Of a DNA stretch of 64,000 bases, positions 11,928 to 19,192 are shown piece by piece. The stretch's first letter is position 1; each line of letters begins with the position of its first letter. A program made the translations under genes and the position numbers. The notes under the pieces were generated by a model. That model was not told the DNA's origin. It saw only the letters and a program-made list of their open reading frames with translations, and did not search any database. The stretch lies in assembly GCF_029945925.1 (NCBI RefSeq), contig NZ_JAQSDN010000054.1, positions 55,038-119,037 of the forward strand. Reading direction: 5' to 3'. This DNA is from Polaromonas sp. (GTDB lineage Bacteria > Pseudomonadota > Gammaproteobacteria > Burkholderiales > Burkholderiaceae_C).

Positions 11928-12227
11928 ATGAACATTGCACCGGCCCAGCGCTCACAGATCGCCGAGATCTGCAGGCGTTATCACGTGCGCAAGATGAGCA
12001 TGTTTGGGTCAGCAGCCATGGGGCAGGAGCGACCTGAAAGCGATGTGGATTTGCTGGTGGAGTTTATTCCGGGAGAGGCCCCCAGCGGCTTTGCGCTGGT
12101 TGACATGCAGGACGAGCTGTCTGCTGCGTTCGACGGGCGAAAAATTGACCTGGCTTTTCCTTCCATTCTCCGCAATGCCTACAGGCGCATGGCCATTGAG
12201 CCGCAATTGCGACCCGTTTTTGAATGA
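11928..12227 (+). CDS. MNT-type nucleotidyltransferase antitoxin
   Basis: A 99-residue minimal nucleotidyltransferase of the MntA family. The catalytic motif GS-x10-DVD is present (GSAAMGQERPESDVDLLVEF, residues about 27-46). In MNT/HEPN toxin-antitoxin pairs this enzyme adenylylates and inactivates the HEPN RNase. It starts 24 bases after gyrB, and its stop overlaps the following HepT gene in an ATGA, the normal coupling for this module. Confidence 0.88.
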   Translation: MNIAPAQRSQIAEICRRYHVRKMSMFGSAAMGQERPESDVDLLVEFIPGEAPSGFALVDMQDELSAAFDGRKIDLAFPSILRNAYRRMAIEPQLRPVFE

Positions 12228-12574
12228 CGATTGATCGCACGCCGGCACATCTGGCCGATATGCTCCAGTTTGTGCAGGAGATCCGCGGATTGCTTGCAGA
12301 TCAGACGCTCGAAAGGTTTCTGGCGAACCGGGTGCTTTGTCTGGCGACGGAAAAACTGTTTATCAATCTCGGTGAAGCTGCCAGCCGCATAGACGTGGCG
12401 CAGTGTGGGCAGATGCTCAATGTGCCATGGCGGCAGGTGATCGGCTTGCGCAACATACTGGCGCACGGCTATGAGCAGGTTGAACATGAAACCCTGTTCA
12501 ACACCGTCGCGCAGGATCTCCCTCAGCTTGAGGACGCATTGAGCCAGGAGTTGCTGAGGTATCAGCTGCGTTGA
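12224..12574 (+). CDS. HepT-like HEPN ribonuclease toxin (DUF86)
   Basis: A 116-residue all-helical DUF86/HepT protein. The RNase signature R-x4-H-x-Y is intact (RNILAHGY, about residues 84-91), so the toxin should be active. It overlaps the MNT antitoxin gene by four bases. A second, broken module of the same kind lies at 21497-22306. Confidence 0.88.
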   Translation: MTIDRTPAHLADMLQFVQEIRGLLADQTLERFLANRVLCLATEKLFINLGEAASRIDVAQCGQMLNVPWRQVIGLRNILAHGYEQVEHETLFNTVAQDLPQLEDALSQELLRYQLR

Positions 12575-12584
12575 GATCCCTGCC

Positions 12585-12704
12585 ATGAACGACCTGAAGC
12601 TCGATAGCTTGTATGTGGTTTACCCGGGGCTGCATCGCTACAAGCTGGCCGACGGCATCGAGGCGGTCCCGCTCTGGGCCATGCTGCCCGGTGACCTGGC
12701 ATGA
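12585..12704 (+). pseudogene. C-terminal remnant of a DUF4143-type ATPase
   Basis: A 39-codon frame reading LDSLYVVYPGLHRYKLADGI and ending in ATGA overlap with the next gene. The sequence matches the C-terminal end of AAA ATPases of the DUF4143 family; the complete family member at 13452-14630 ends with LKLRQRYVVYPGEESYPV. It therefore looks like the tail of a lost ATPase gene. It could still be translated as a short peptide from the ATG at 12585. Confidence 0.6.
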
Positions 12705-13321
12705 CCCGCATCGCCGTCATCGACTTTGAAACCACCGGCCTGTCGCCCGCCATGGGCGACCGCGCCACCGAGGTGGCCATCGTGCTGCTTGAAAATGGCT
12801 GCGTGGTGGACCGCTTCCAGAGCCTGATGAATGCGGGTGTGCACATTCCCGCCTTTATCACCAGCCTTACCGGCATCAGCAACGCCATGGTGGCCACCGC
12901 GCCCGAGGCAGCCAGCGTCATGCTTGATGCCAGCCGCTTTGTGGGCAACGCGCCCATGGTGGCGCACAACGCAGCGTTTGACCGCAAGTTCTGGCAGGCT
13001 GAGCTGGCGCGGGCCGGCGCGGCGGCGGCACAGCCCTTTGCCTGCACCATGCTGGTCGCGCGCCGGCTGTACCCCCAGGCACCCAGCCACAAGCTCGGCG
13101 TGCTGGTGGACTACCACCACCTGCCGCGCGCCGGCCGTGCCCACCGGGCGCTGGCCGATGCAGAAATGGCGGCATCGCTGCTGGGGCAGATCCAGCATGA
13201 CCTGCGCACCCGGCACCGCGTGGGCAAGCCCGACCACGCCTTGCTGATGACCCTGCAGCGCTGCGCGAAACCTGCCGTTCCTGCGTTGATGGCGAAATAC
13301 GCGAATTTCGAACAGGCGTAA
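12701..13321 (+). CDS. DnaQ-like 3'-5' exonuclease (DEDDh family)
   Basis: A 206-residue exonuclease domain protein. Exo I motif VIDFETTGL (D8, E10), Exo II around MVAHNAAFDRKFW, and Exo III HRALADAEMAA with the catalytic histidine are all present. It resembles DNA polymerase III epsilon-type proofreading or RNase T-like domains but lacks clamp- or polymerase-binding extensions I can identify. It may act in repair or RNA trimming. Its start overlaps the ATPase remnant's stop. Confidence 0.85.
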   Translation: MTRIAVIDFETTGLSPAMGDRATEVAIVLLENGCVVDRFQSLMNAGVHIPAFITSLTGISNAMVATAPEAASVMLDASRFVGNAPMVAHNAAFDRKFWQAELARAGAAAAQPFACTMLVARRLYPQAPSHKLGVLVDYHHLPRAGRAHRALADAEMAASLLGQIQHDLRTRHRVGKPDHALLMTLQRCAKPAVPALMAKYANFEQA

Positions 13322-13345
13322 GTGACGTGATAAATAGCCCGTGAC

Positions 13346-13400
13346 GCTATAAATTCAATAGCTGACTGCGCTTGTTGTACAAGGGCTGCAGCCTGAATTG
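13346..13400 (-). repeat. Short intergenic repeat, copy 1
   Basis: Minus orientation. Member of a family whose pieces are AATTGGCCTCCAGCCCTT, 5-10 variable bases, GGGCGC, an AGCAGCTAT-like block, a short A/T run, and ATAGC. Here it reads CAGGCTGCAGCCCTT, then AAGCGCAGTCAGCTATTGAA, then TTTATAGC. Confidence 0.8.
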
Positions 13401-13451
13401 CTTATGAAATGTGCCAGGAAGCCCTGGTCGAGGCCCCTAATCAGCGCAGCT

Positions 13452-14630
13452 TCATGCTGCTTGCATCTGTCGGGCCAAGGCCGTCAGGCTCATGGCTTGC
13501 GCACCGTGTCGAACCGGGTAGCTTTCTTCCCCGGGGTACACGACATAACGCTGGCGCAACTTGAGATCGTCACAGGCCATGCCAAAGCCCTTGTCCAATG
13601 AGGGTGCCGAGGATCGCTTGATCTCGATGGCTATTTCGGGTTGACCACCGCGCTCCAGCAACAAGTCGATTTCAGCACCATCATGTGTGCGGTAGAAATA
13701 GGGTTTCCAGCGCGGCCCGGCGCACTGGATCAGGTTTTCGATCACGAAGCCTTCGTAGCTTGGTCCCACGACCGGATGGCCCAATAGATCGTTGCTGGTT
13801 TCCAGGTCCAGCAGTGCATGAACGATGCCGCTGTCCCGTACATAAACTTTGGGTGCCTTCACGAGGCGTTTGCCGACATTGCCACTCCATGGTGCCAGGC
13901 GTCGTACCAGTTGCAGATCCACCATCAGATCGGTGTAACGCGTGACAGTGGGCGCTGATACGCCCAGTCCGGCCGCCAGCCGGGCCTGATTGAGCAGGCC
14001 GCCCTGCTGGTGGGCCAGCATGGTCCACAGGCGCCCAAGCGCCTGCACCGGCATGCGGGGGGCAAACATGGGCACGTCCCGCTCCAGGTAAGAGCGGATG
14101 AAGTCCCGTCGCCAGTCCAGGCTGGGACCATCGCCGGGTGCGAGCAGGCTCTCGGGAAAGCCACCGCGCAACCAGAGCGTTTGGGCGTCCAGACTGGCAG
14201 CGTTCGCCTCAAGAATGTCCACAGGCCCAATTTCAAGATAAGCCGCCCGCCCCGCCAGTGTTTCTGATGACTGCCGCATCAGTTCGAGCGCGGCCGAGCC
14301 CAGCAGCAGGAAGTGGCCAAATCGTTCCCCGCCAGCACGCCGGTCATCAATGATGCCGCGCAGCACCTCAAACAAGCCCGGTGCGCGCTGAATTTCGTCA
14401 ATGACGACCAGTTTGCCGCTTTGCGCACGCAAGTAGGCATCAGCGTCATCCAGCCGCCGCCGGTCGGCCGGGCGCTCCATGTCCAGATAGACCGCTCCGC
14501 CCGGCCAGTCGGAGGCGAGTTTGCGGGCCAAGGTTGTTTTGCCGACCTGACGGGGGCCAAGCAACACCACGGCTGGCACAACGGTGGCCAGGCGGGTGCG
14601 CAGGATGGCTTCGATATGTCTCGGAATCAT
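13452..14630 (-). CDS. AAA ATPase with DUF4143 domain
   Basis: A 392-residue protein with Walker A LLGPRQVGKTTLA near residue 28 and Walker B LVVIDEIQRAPGLFEVLRG, followed by the DUF4143 C-terminal domain (FVIENLIQCAG, HDGAEIDLLLERGGQPEIAIEIKRSS), which contains a PD-(D/E)XK-like E-IDLL...EIK arrangement. Families like this are common in accessory DNA; their targets are mostly unknown. A perfect inverted repeat lies just upstream (14633-14665). A remnant of a paralogue's tail is at 12585-12704. Confidence 0.85.
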   Translation of the reverse strand: MIPRHIEAILRTRLATVVPAVVLLGPRQVGKTTLARKLASDWPGGAVYLDMERPADRRRLDDADAYLRAQSGKLVVIDEIQRAPGLFEVLRGIIDDRRAGGERFGHFLLLGSAALELMRQSSETLAGRAAYLEIGPVDILEANAASLDAQTLWLRGGFPESLLAPGDGPSLDWRRDFIRSYLERDVPMFAPRMPVQALGRLWTMLAHQQGGLLNQARLAAGLGVSAPTVTRYTDLMVDLQLVRRLAPWSGNVGKRLVKAPKVYVRDSGIVHALLDLETSNDLLGHPVVGPSYEGFVIENLIQCAGPRWKPYFYRTHDGAEIDLLLERGGQPEIAIEIKRSSAPSLDKGFGMACDDLKLRQRYVVYPGEESYPVRHGAQAMSLTALARQMQAA

Positions 14631-14632
14631 TG

Positions 14633-14665
14633 CCGTAAATCATACGACATACGTTCGATTTACGG
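14633..14665. promoter_or_regulatory. Operator-like inverted repeat before the DUF4143 ATPase
   Basis: CCGTAAATC (14633-14641) and GATTTACGG (14657-14665) form a perfect 9-bp inverted repeat with a 15-bp spacer that contains two ATACG copies. It abuts the ATPase start codon at 14630. It could be an operator or a 5'-leader hairpin. Confidence 0.5.
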
Positions 14666-14715
14666 CGTAAAAATTCTGAATATCCTCCAGGAAAACCAGC
14701 GCGCGGCACCAAATC

Positions 14716-14768
14716 GCTATTAAAAAAGTAGCTGCTTGCGCCCGCCCACCAAGGGCTGGAGCCATAAA
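14716..14768 (-). repeat. Short intergenic repeat, copy 2
   Basis: Minus orientation, between the ATPase and aroG: GGCTCCAGCCCTT, then GGGCGCAAGCAGCTAC, then TTTTTTAATAGC. Confidence 0.8.
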
Positions 14769-14786
14769 ACGCTCATAATCTGCGGC

Positions 14787-15890
14787 ATGAGCACCCACAC
14801 CCACCCCGCCACGCCGCTGTCCACCCACGACACCACCCGCATTGACGACACCCGCATAGGCGCGGTGCGCCCGCTGATCACCCCCGCCTTGCTGCAGGAG
14901 TGGCTGCCGGTGCCCGAAGCCAGCCTGAGCCTGGTGGAGCGCAGCCGCGCGGCCATCTCGCGCGTGCTGCATGGCGCCGACGACCGCCTGATCGTCGTGG
15001 TGGGGCCCTGTTCCATTCACGACCATGACCAGGCCATGGACTATGCCCGCCAGCTCAAGGTGCAGGCCGATGCCCTGGCCGGCGAGCTGCTGGTGGTGAT
15101 GCGTGTTTACTTCGAGAAACCGCGCACCACCGTGGGCTGGAAAGGCTACATCAACGACCCGCACATGGACGGCAGCTTCGCCATCAACGAAGGGCTGGAA
15201 ATGGCGCGGCGCCTGCTGCTCGACGTGCTGGCCCTGGGCCTGCCGGTGGGCACCGAGTTTCTGGACCTGCTGAGCCCGCAGTTCATCAGTGACCTGGTGA
15301 GCTGGGGCGCCATTGGCGCGCGCACCACCGAAAGCCCCAGCCACCGCCAACTGGCCTCGGGCCTGAGCTGCCCGGTCGGCTTCAAGAACGGCACCGACGG
15401 CGGCATCAAGGTTGCCACCGACGCCATCCAGGCGGCGCAGGCGCAACACGCCTTCATGGGCATGACCAAGATGGGCCAGGCCGCGATTTTTGAAACCCGC
15501 GGCAACAAGGACTGCCACGTGATTCTGCGCGGCGGCAAACAACCCAACTATTCAAAAGCCGATGTAGACGCCGCCTGCGCGTTGCTCAAACGCGCCGGCC
15601 TGCGCGAGCAGGTGATGATCGACGTGTCGCATGCCAACAGCAGCAAGCAGCACCAGCGCCAGATCACCGTGGCGGCCGAAGTGGCCCAGCAGTTGGCGGC
15701 GGGCGACCAGCGCATCACCGGCCTCATGATCGAGAGCCACCTGCACGAAGGGCGGCAGGACATCGTGCCCGGCACGCCGCTACGGCCTGGCGTGTCGGTC
15801 ACCGATGCCTGCATCAGCATGGCGCAGACGGTGCCGGTGTTGGAGGGGTTGGCTCGGGCAGTGAGTGAGCGGCGTAGGGCCAAGTACTAA
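14787..15890 (+). CDS. aroG: 3-deoxy-7-phosphoheptulonate (DAHP) synthase, class I
   Basis: First enzyme of the shikimate pathway, condensing phosphoenolpyruvate and erythrose 4-phosphate. The 367-residue protein carries the type I-alpha hallmarks: VGPCSIHD, RVYFEKPRTTVGWKG, the KNGTDGG substrate loop, DVSHANSSKQH and GLMIESHL. The ATG at 14787 gives MSTHTHPAT; the in-frame ATG at 14736 lies inside the upstream repeat and is unlikely. It is the only obvious housekeeping gene inside the stretch bounded by gyrB and its decayed 3' copy. Confidence 0.95.
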   Translation: MSTHTHPATPLSTHDTTRIDDTRIGAVRPLITPALLQEWLPVPEASLSLVERSRAAISRVLHGADDRLIVVVGPCSIHDHDQAMDYARQLKVQADALAGELLVVMRVYFEKPRTTVGWKGYINDPHMDGSFAINEGLEMARRLLLDVLALGLPVGTEFLDLLSPQFISDLVSWGAIGARTTESPSHRQLASGLSCPVGFKNGTDGGIKVATDAIQAAQAQHAFMGMTKMGQAAIFETRGNKDCHVILRGGKQPNYSKADVDAACALLKRAGLREQVMIDVSHANSSKQHQRQITVAAEVAQQLAAGDQRITGLMIESHLHEGRQDIVPGTPLRPGVSVTDACISMAQTVPVLEGLARAVSERRRAKY

Positions 15891-15946
15891 ACGAATCCGA
15901 TCGCGTGCGCGTGAAATACCTCAGTTGTGCTGCGGGAAGAAAGTCC

Positions 15947-16064
15947 GGATCGACAGCGCGATCAAAGCTGATCACGTGTTCACGATGCTTATGGGTGAAG
16001 GGGGCTAGCCGCGCCGGAAGTTTGTAGAGACGACGGGGTTGCAGCTACGGATATTGATGTTTAA
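15947..16064 (+). pseudogene. Decayed duplicate of the gyrB 3' end
   Basis: Read on the plus strand the segment encodes [10 protein letters not shown], then a stop where gyrB has DDVE, then PRRKF, and ends GATATTGATGTTTAA. The true gyrB end reads [17 protein letters not shown] and NIDV. Similarity covers about the last 37 codons and ends at the stop codon. There is no upstream gyrB sequence, so this is a remnant and not a second gene. It is immediately convergent with the HNH endonuclease gene. Confidence 0.8.
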
Positions 16065-16069
16065 CCCAG

Positions 16070-16855
16070 TTATTTAATAAAGCCGAAACGACGTGCATGA
16101 GCCTCAAGAAATTTTGGGTCAGGGCCGTATCGGTCTGGCATCAAGATTTTCTTGTTGTTGAATCGCAGAAGTGCTTGCTTCATAAAGGCGTCTTCAGGTC
16201 TCAACGCTAATTTTTTGGATACTTGAACTCGAAAGTCCGGCATCACAGTAATCAATCCAATGTCGAAAGCGCGGTCATGCAGGACAGAGAGACAAAGACC
16301 GTTTTGAGGGTTCATTCGGTTTTTGAGATCACTGCTCCACGGCAGAATATGACTAGCGTTGACAAGTTGATCATTGGCCAGCCCAGTGATGCAGCAGCGA
16401 GCGCCGTAGTTTGCAAGTATGGATTTGCGAAACTTCCACTGGGTAACTCGGACTTGTATCGTCGCGGCGCGTGTTTTGCCTTCGAGGAAAGGTAAGGCGA
16501 GTTCTGGCAAATCTTCTTCAAGTGTTTCGCCGTTCTCGGCGGCAAGGCGTGCGTATTCGCAGGCCGATTCTGCTGCCATTGCATCCCAGTTGGAGTGAAA
16601 TTCCGCCCAAACTGCTCGGTCAAGTGCCGAAGCGCCAGACAGACCGCGCAGGCCGCGAGCTGCGATAACTGGATCGAGGCTTGATAAATTGGTGAGCTTC
16701 ATGGCCACAGAGCCAGGTGAGCGCCCAAGCCAGCGAGCCAACTGCCGCACACGGGCGTTACGCGCGTCGAGCTTTCCAAACGGCATTTGTGTGTATAGAT
16801 GCAGCGTTGGCAAAAGGTGTTGGCGGGTCCAATCTACATTTGGAGCACGGGACAT
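16070..16855 (-). CDS. HNH endonuclease
   Basis: A 261-residue protein with a C-terminal HNH nuclease: CCITGL, then LVNASHILPWS, then NPQNGLCLSVLHDRAFDIG, which gives the His-Asn-His core. The N-terminal part (about residues 1-110, LARWLGRSPGSVAMKLTNLS) resembles the helical region that precedes such domains in putative restriction endonucleases. The gene is AT-richer than its neighbours (25 of 60 bases GC in 16141-16200, against 37 of 60 in aroG 15241-15300), consistent with transfer. No cognate methylase is adjacent. Confidence 0.85.
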   Translation of the reverse strand: MSRAPNVDWTRQHLLPTLHLYTQMPFGKLDARNARVRQLARWLGRSPGSVAMKLTNLSSLDPVIAARGLRGLSGASALDRAVWAEFHSNWDAMAAESACEYARLAAENGETLEEDLPELALPFLEGKTRAATIQVRVTQWKFRKSILANYGARCCITGLANDQLVNASHILPWSSDLKNRMNPQNGLCLSVLHDRAFDIGLITVMPDFRVQVSKKLALRPEDAFMKQALLRFNNKKILMPDRYGPDPKFLEAHARRFGFIK

Positions 16856-16924
16856 ATGACTTCTCCGAGGTTGCGTACAGCAAGTATCGGAGATTTTGTA
16901 CAGAGCTTTTTAGTTTTACCAAAC

Positions 16925-17074
16925 TCATGCGCAATGCGCCAACCGTCCTAGCAGCCCTAACGACTTGTTGTCGTAGAGCAAGATGCCTTCAATGGCATCG
17001 AATTCTCCGATCGCAAAAGACGCGTCGGGGACGAATCTTCTTGCATCTTGTCGATTGACGATGGGGTCGCTTAC
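16925..17074 (-). pseudogene. Possible coding remnant
   Basis: In the 240-bp gap between the HNH gene and the frameshifted gene, the minus strand has an open stretch that reads like protein (RRFVPDASFAIGEFDAIEG, LLYDNKSLGLLGRL) and ends at a TGA at 16925. No start codon or family is apparent. Probably the tail of a decayed accessory gene. Confidence 0.3.
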
Positions 17075-17093
17075 CGAGCTAGCTTCGGTTGAT

Positions 17094-17479
17094 CTATGTT
17101 GGGTGACGTGTGTTTGTCGGGCCCTCTGTTAAAAGTCGCCGAAGGGTCCCTATGCGGCGCGCAAGGCCTAAAGACGTTAATGAGCTTGGCCGATGTTTAA
17201 TGCGGAATTCCACTGGAGCCCAATCGTGCGGGTTTTCGGTTAGTAGATAGCAGACACGATTCACAAAATGGATGCCGGGTGCAATCCATTGATCCGGTCC
17301 CTCGCAGCCATCTAAGACTGTCCAGACAAAATTTCGTGGGTGGTTTTGGACAATCTGAAAATCTTCGCCAAAGGTTTCGAGGCCATGGGCACCCCAATCT
17401 CGAAGTGAGCTGAAGGGTGCCGGAACGGACGGAAATACTCGTAAAAGACATCTTCGTGAAACACGATGGGCGTCTTCAT
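17094..17479 (-). pseudogene. Frameshifted hypothetical gene
   Basis: The ATG at 17479 opens MKTPIVFHEDVFYEYFRPFR and continues to HPSAHFE near 17400. From about 17398 the protein-like reading moves to another frame: DWGAHGLETFGEDFQIV, then NFVWTVLDGCEGPDQWIAPG, then HFVNRVCYLLTENPHDWAPV, ending at a TAG at 17094. Joining the two gives a coherent protein of roughly 127 residues, so a single-base deletion near 17398-17402 has probably disrupted it. The start overlaps the stop of the upstream gene in an ATGA. Function unknown. Confidence 0.6.
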
Positions 17480-17841
17480 TGGCGCTCCCAATGGGGCGAT
17501 AGTGTTTCGTCCCAAGTTTTGACGGCCATTACTTTTGAAATAAAGTCCCGAACTGAGTCAAACACTGGAGCGCCTATTTCTTCGTCTGTTGCCGGTCGTA
17601 GCTCGTAAAACGTATGCCACACATGGTCATCAGCTGACGGGCCATTGCTGAACTTCCACAACTCGGCGTAAAGCGGAGGAATTCCCAGTTGTTCTGCGAT
17701 AAAAAATTCGCCAGACTCAAGGCAAACCCGAAGACTTTCGATCTCCGCGCTTGAAGCAAGGCCTCGAAGCAAGAGACTTCCCCATGCTTTGTAATTGGAG
17801 GCATCGCGATAACAGTAATTGAATACGCTGAATTCGATCAA
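17476..17841 (-). CDS. Hypothetical small protein
   Basis: A 121-residue acidic, aromatic-rich protein (MIEFSVFNYCYRDASNYKAW, later DDHVWHTFYELRPATDEEIG). I do not recognise the family. It overlaps the frameshifted gene at 17094-17479 by four bases, so the two form a coupled pair. GC is lower than in the surrounding chromosome (28 of 60 bases in 17761-17820). Small acidic proteins in such patches are often immunity proteins, but nothing here proves that. Confidence 0.55.
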   Translation of the reverse strand: MIEFSVFNYCYRDASNYKAWGSLLLRGLASSAEIESLRVCLESGEFFIAEQLGIPPLYAELWKFSNGPSADDHVWHTFYELRPATDEEIGAPVFDSVRDFISKVMAVKTWDETLSPHWERQ

Positions 17842-17907
17842 CAGTCGCTCCTATACGGAACTAGAACCCAAAATATTTCCGCCTCGATGGCGCAGTGAGA
17901 CTGTGTG

Positions 17908-18015
17908 ATGAGCATAGTTACCCGAGACGACTTTGTGACCCAGGGCATTGCCTGGGGCGACACAACCGACATGCGACAGCAAAATGATGCGCCGGCGCGC
18001 ACATTCGCCGCCTGA
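17908..18015 (+). CDS. Possible short ORF or gene fragment
   Basis: An ATG at 17908 opens 35 codons (MSIVTRDDFVTQGIAWGDTT ... APARTFAA) ending at a TGA at 18013. The composition looks protein-like, but there is no clear Shine-Dalgarno sequence and no recognised family. It may be a remnant of a longer gene. Confidence 0.2.
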   Translation: MSIVTRDDFVTQGIAWGDTTDMRQQNDAPARTFAA

Positions 18016-18084
18016 TCTGGCGCTCGCTTGCATACGCTTTTCCGCATCGCTAAACTTTTCGCTTACCTTAAAAAAGGAGCCGCC

Positions 18085-18498
18085 ATGCCCAGCCCTTCCG
18101 ACCTTCCCACCAGCGTCCTCTCCCACATCTCCATAGGCACCAACGACTACCCGCGCGCCCGCGCGTTTTACGACGCGGTGCTGGGCACGCTGCAGATCAA
18201 GCAGGTCATGACGCATGGCGAGTCGGTGGCTTATGGCCGGGCTTTTCCGGAGTTCTGGGTCGGGCGGCCGCTCGATGGCGGGCGGGCTGCGCCGGGCAAT
18301 GGCACACACATCAGCTTTCTGGCCAACTCGCCAGCGGAGGTGGATGCCTTTCATGCGCAGGCGCTGGCGCTGGGCGCGCTGTGCGACGGGCCGCCCGGCT
18401 TGCGGCCGCACTACACGCCGACGTATTACGCGGCCTTTGTGCGCGACCTGGACGGCCACAAGATCGAGGCCATGTGTTTTGCCGAGGGGGCGGGCTGA
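18085..18498 (+). CDS. VOC (glyoxalase/bleomycin-resistance) family protein
   Basis: A 137-residue protein with the paired beta-alpha-beta-beta-beta modules of the vicinal oxygen chelate superfamily: LSHISIGTNDYPRARAFYDA at the start, GTHISFLANS in the middle and YYAAFVRDLDGHKIEAMC at the end with the usual metal-position glutamate. Start chosen at 18085 because AAAAAGGAGC precedes it. Substrate cannot be assigned. Confidence 0.85.
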   Translation: MPSPSDLPTSVLSHISIGTNDYPRARAFYDAVLGTLQIKQVMTHGESVAYGRAFPEFWVGRPLDGGRAAPGNGTHISFLANSPAEVDAFHAQALALGALCDGPPGLRPHYTPTYYAAFVRDLDGHKIEAMCFAEGAG

Positions 18499-18585
18499 GG
18501 GCTTGCCGGCGCTGGCTTCGACCCTTCGACAAGCTCAGGGCAGGCTCAGCCCGAACGGGGGGCGGCGCCGGTGTGTGTGGCATGG

Positions 18586-18690
18586 ATCCCGGGTCAAGCC
18601 CGGGATGACGGAGTTGCTGCCTGCGATGACGGAATTGCTGCCCGGGATGACAGCAGAATTGCTGCCCGGGATGACAGCGCATGGCAAGGC
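18586..18690. repeat. Palindrome and degenerate tandem repeat
   Basis: ATCCCGGGTCAAGCCCGGGAT forms a perfect inverted repeat at 18586-18606. It is followed by about four degenerate 21-24 bp units of the form CGGGATGACGGAATTGCTGC up to about 18690. The sequence CCCTTCGACAAGCTCAGGG just before (18521-18540) is another dispersed intergenic motif. Confidence 0.6.
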
Positions 18691-18743
18691 GCGGGGTGAC
18701 GGTGTTGCTGGTTTGCAGCCCGGCGGTCGCCTTGCTGCTTGCA

Positions 18744-18800
18744 AGCCAAATTGGCCTCCGGCCCAATGAACACGGGCGCTGCCAGCTATTGTTTTGGTAG
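18744..18800 (+). repeat. Short intergenic repeat, copy 3 (supplies the ridA stop)
   Basis: Plus orientation: CCAAATTGGCCTCCGGCCC, then GGGCGCTGCCAGCTATTG, then TTTTGGTAG. The repeat overlaps the 3' end of ridA on the opposite strand; the last codons and TAG stop of ridA (18786-18788) lie inside it. Confidence 0.8.
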
Positions 18801-19184
18801 TGACTGAAGCGCCGCCACGGCTTCCACTTCAATCGCAAAGCCATGGTGCAGCAGGGGCACGGGCACCACGGCGCGCGCCGGGGGCGCTGCGCCTGCCCAT
18901 GGCTGGTAGATGCGGTTGAATACCGGCCATTGGTCCATATCGGTCACATACACGCGCACTTGCACCAGCTGGGCCACGTTGCTGCCTGCTGCTTCCAGGG
19001 CCGCCTGCACGTTGGCCAGCACCTGCCGGGCCTGGTCTTCAAAGGGGGACTGGTTGAGTTTTTCACCCGACGGTGTGATGGGCAGCTGGCCTGAAATGAA
19101 GACCAGTCCGCCGGCCACCACGGCATGGCTGTGGTGGCCGCCGGGCGGGGCCAGGGAGCCGGGGTTGATGCGCTCTATGGTCAT
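18786..19184 (-). CDS. RidA family protein (enamine/imine deaminase)
   Basis: A 132-residue RidA/YjgF-like protein with the family features GGLVFISGQLPI, DQARQVLANVQAALEAAGS and a C-terminal FAIEVEAVAAL. The usual catalytic arginine region is RVYVTDMDQWPVFN. RidA proteins hydrolyse reactive enamines such as 2-aminoacrylate. The upstream gene, 8 bases away, is a PLP enzyme whose relatives release such intermediates, so a joint role in D-hydroxyamino-acid breakdown is plausible. The last few codons come from a dispersed repeat. Confidence 0.88.
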   Translation of the reverse strand: MTIERINPGSLAPPGGHHSHAVVAGGLVFISGQLPITPSGEKLNQSPFEDQARQVLANVQAALEAAGSNVAQLVQVRVYVTDMDQWPVFNRIYQPWAGAAPPARAVVPVPLLHHGFAIEVEAVAALQSLPKQ

Positions 19185-19192
19185 GGCGAATG

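Noticed and set aside
16717..17058. 113-codon frame on the plus strand
   Set aside because: Mostly antisense to the HNH gene's 5' part and to the minus-strand remnant; no family likeness.
18601..18690. Possible CRISPR array
   Set aside because: The units are 21-24 bp, degenerate and contiguous, with no spacers, so this is a plain tandem repeat.
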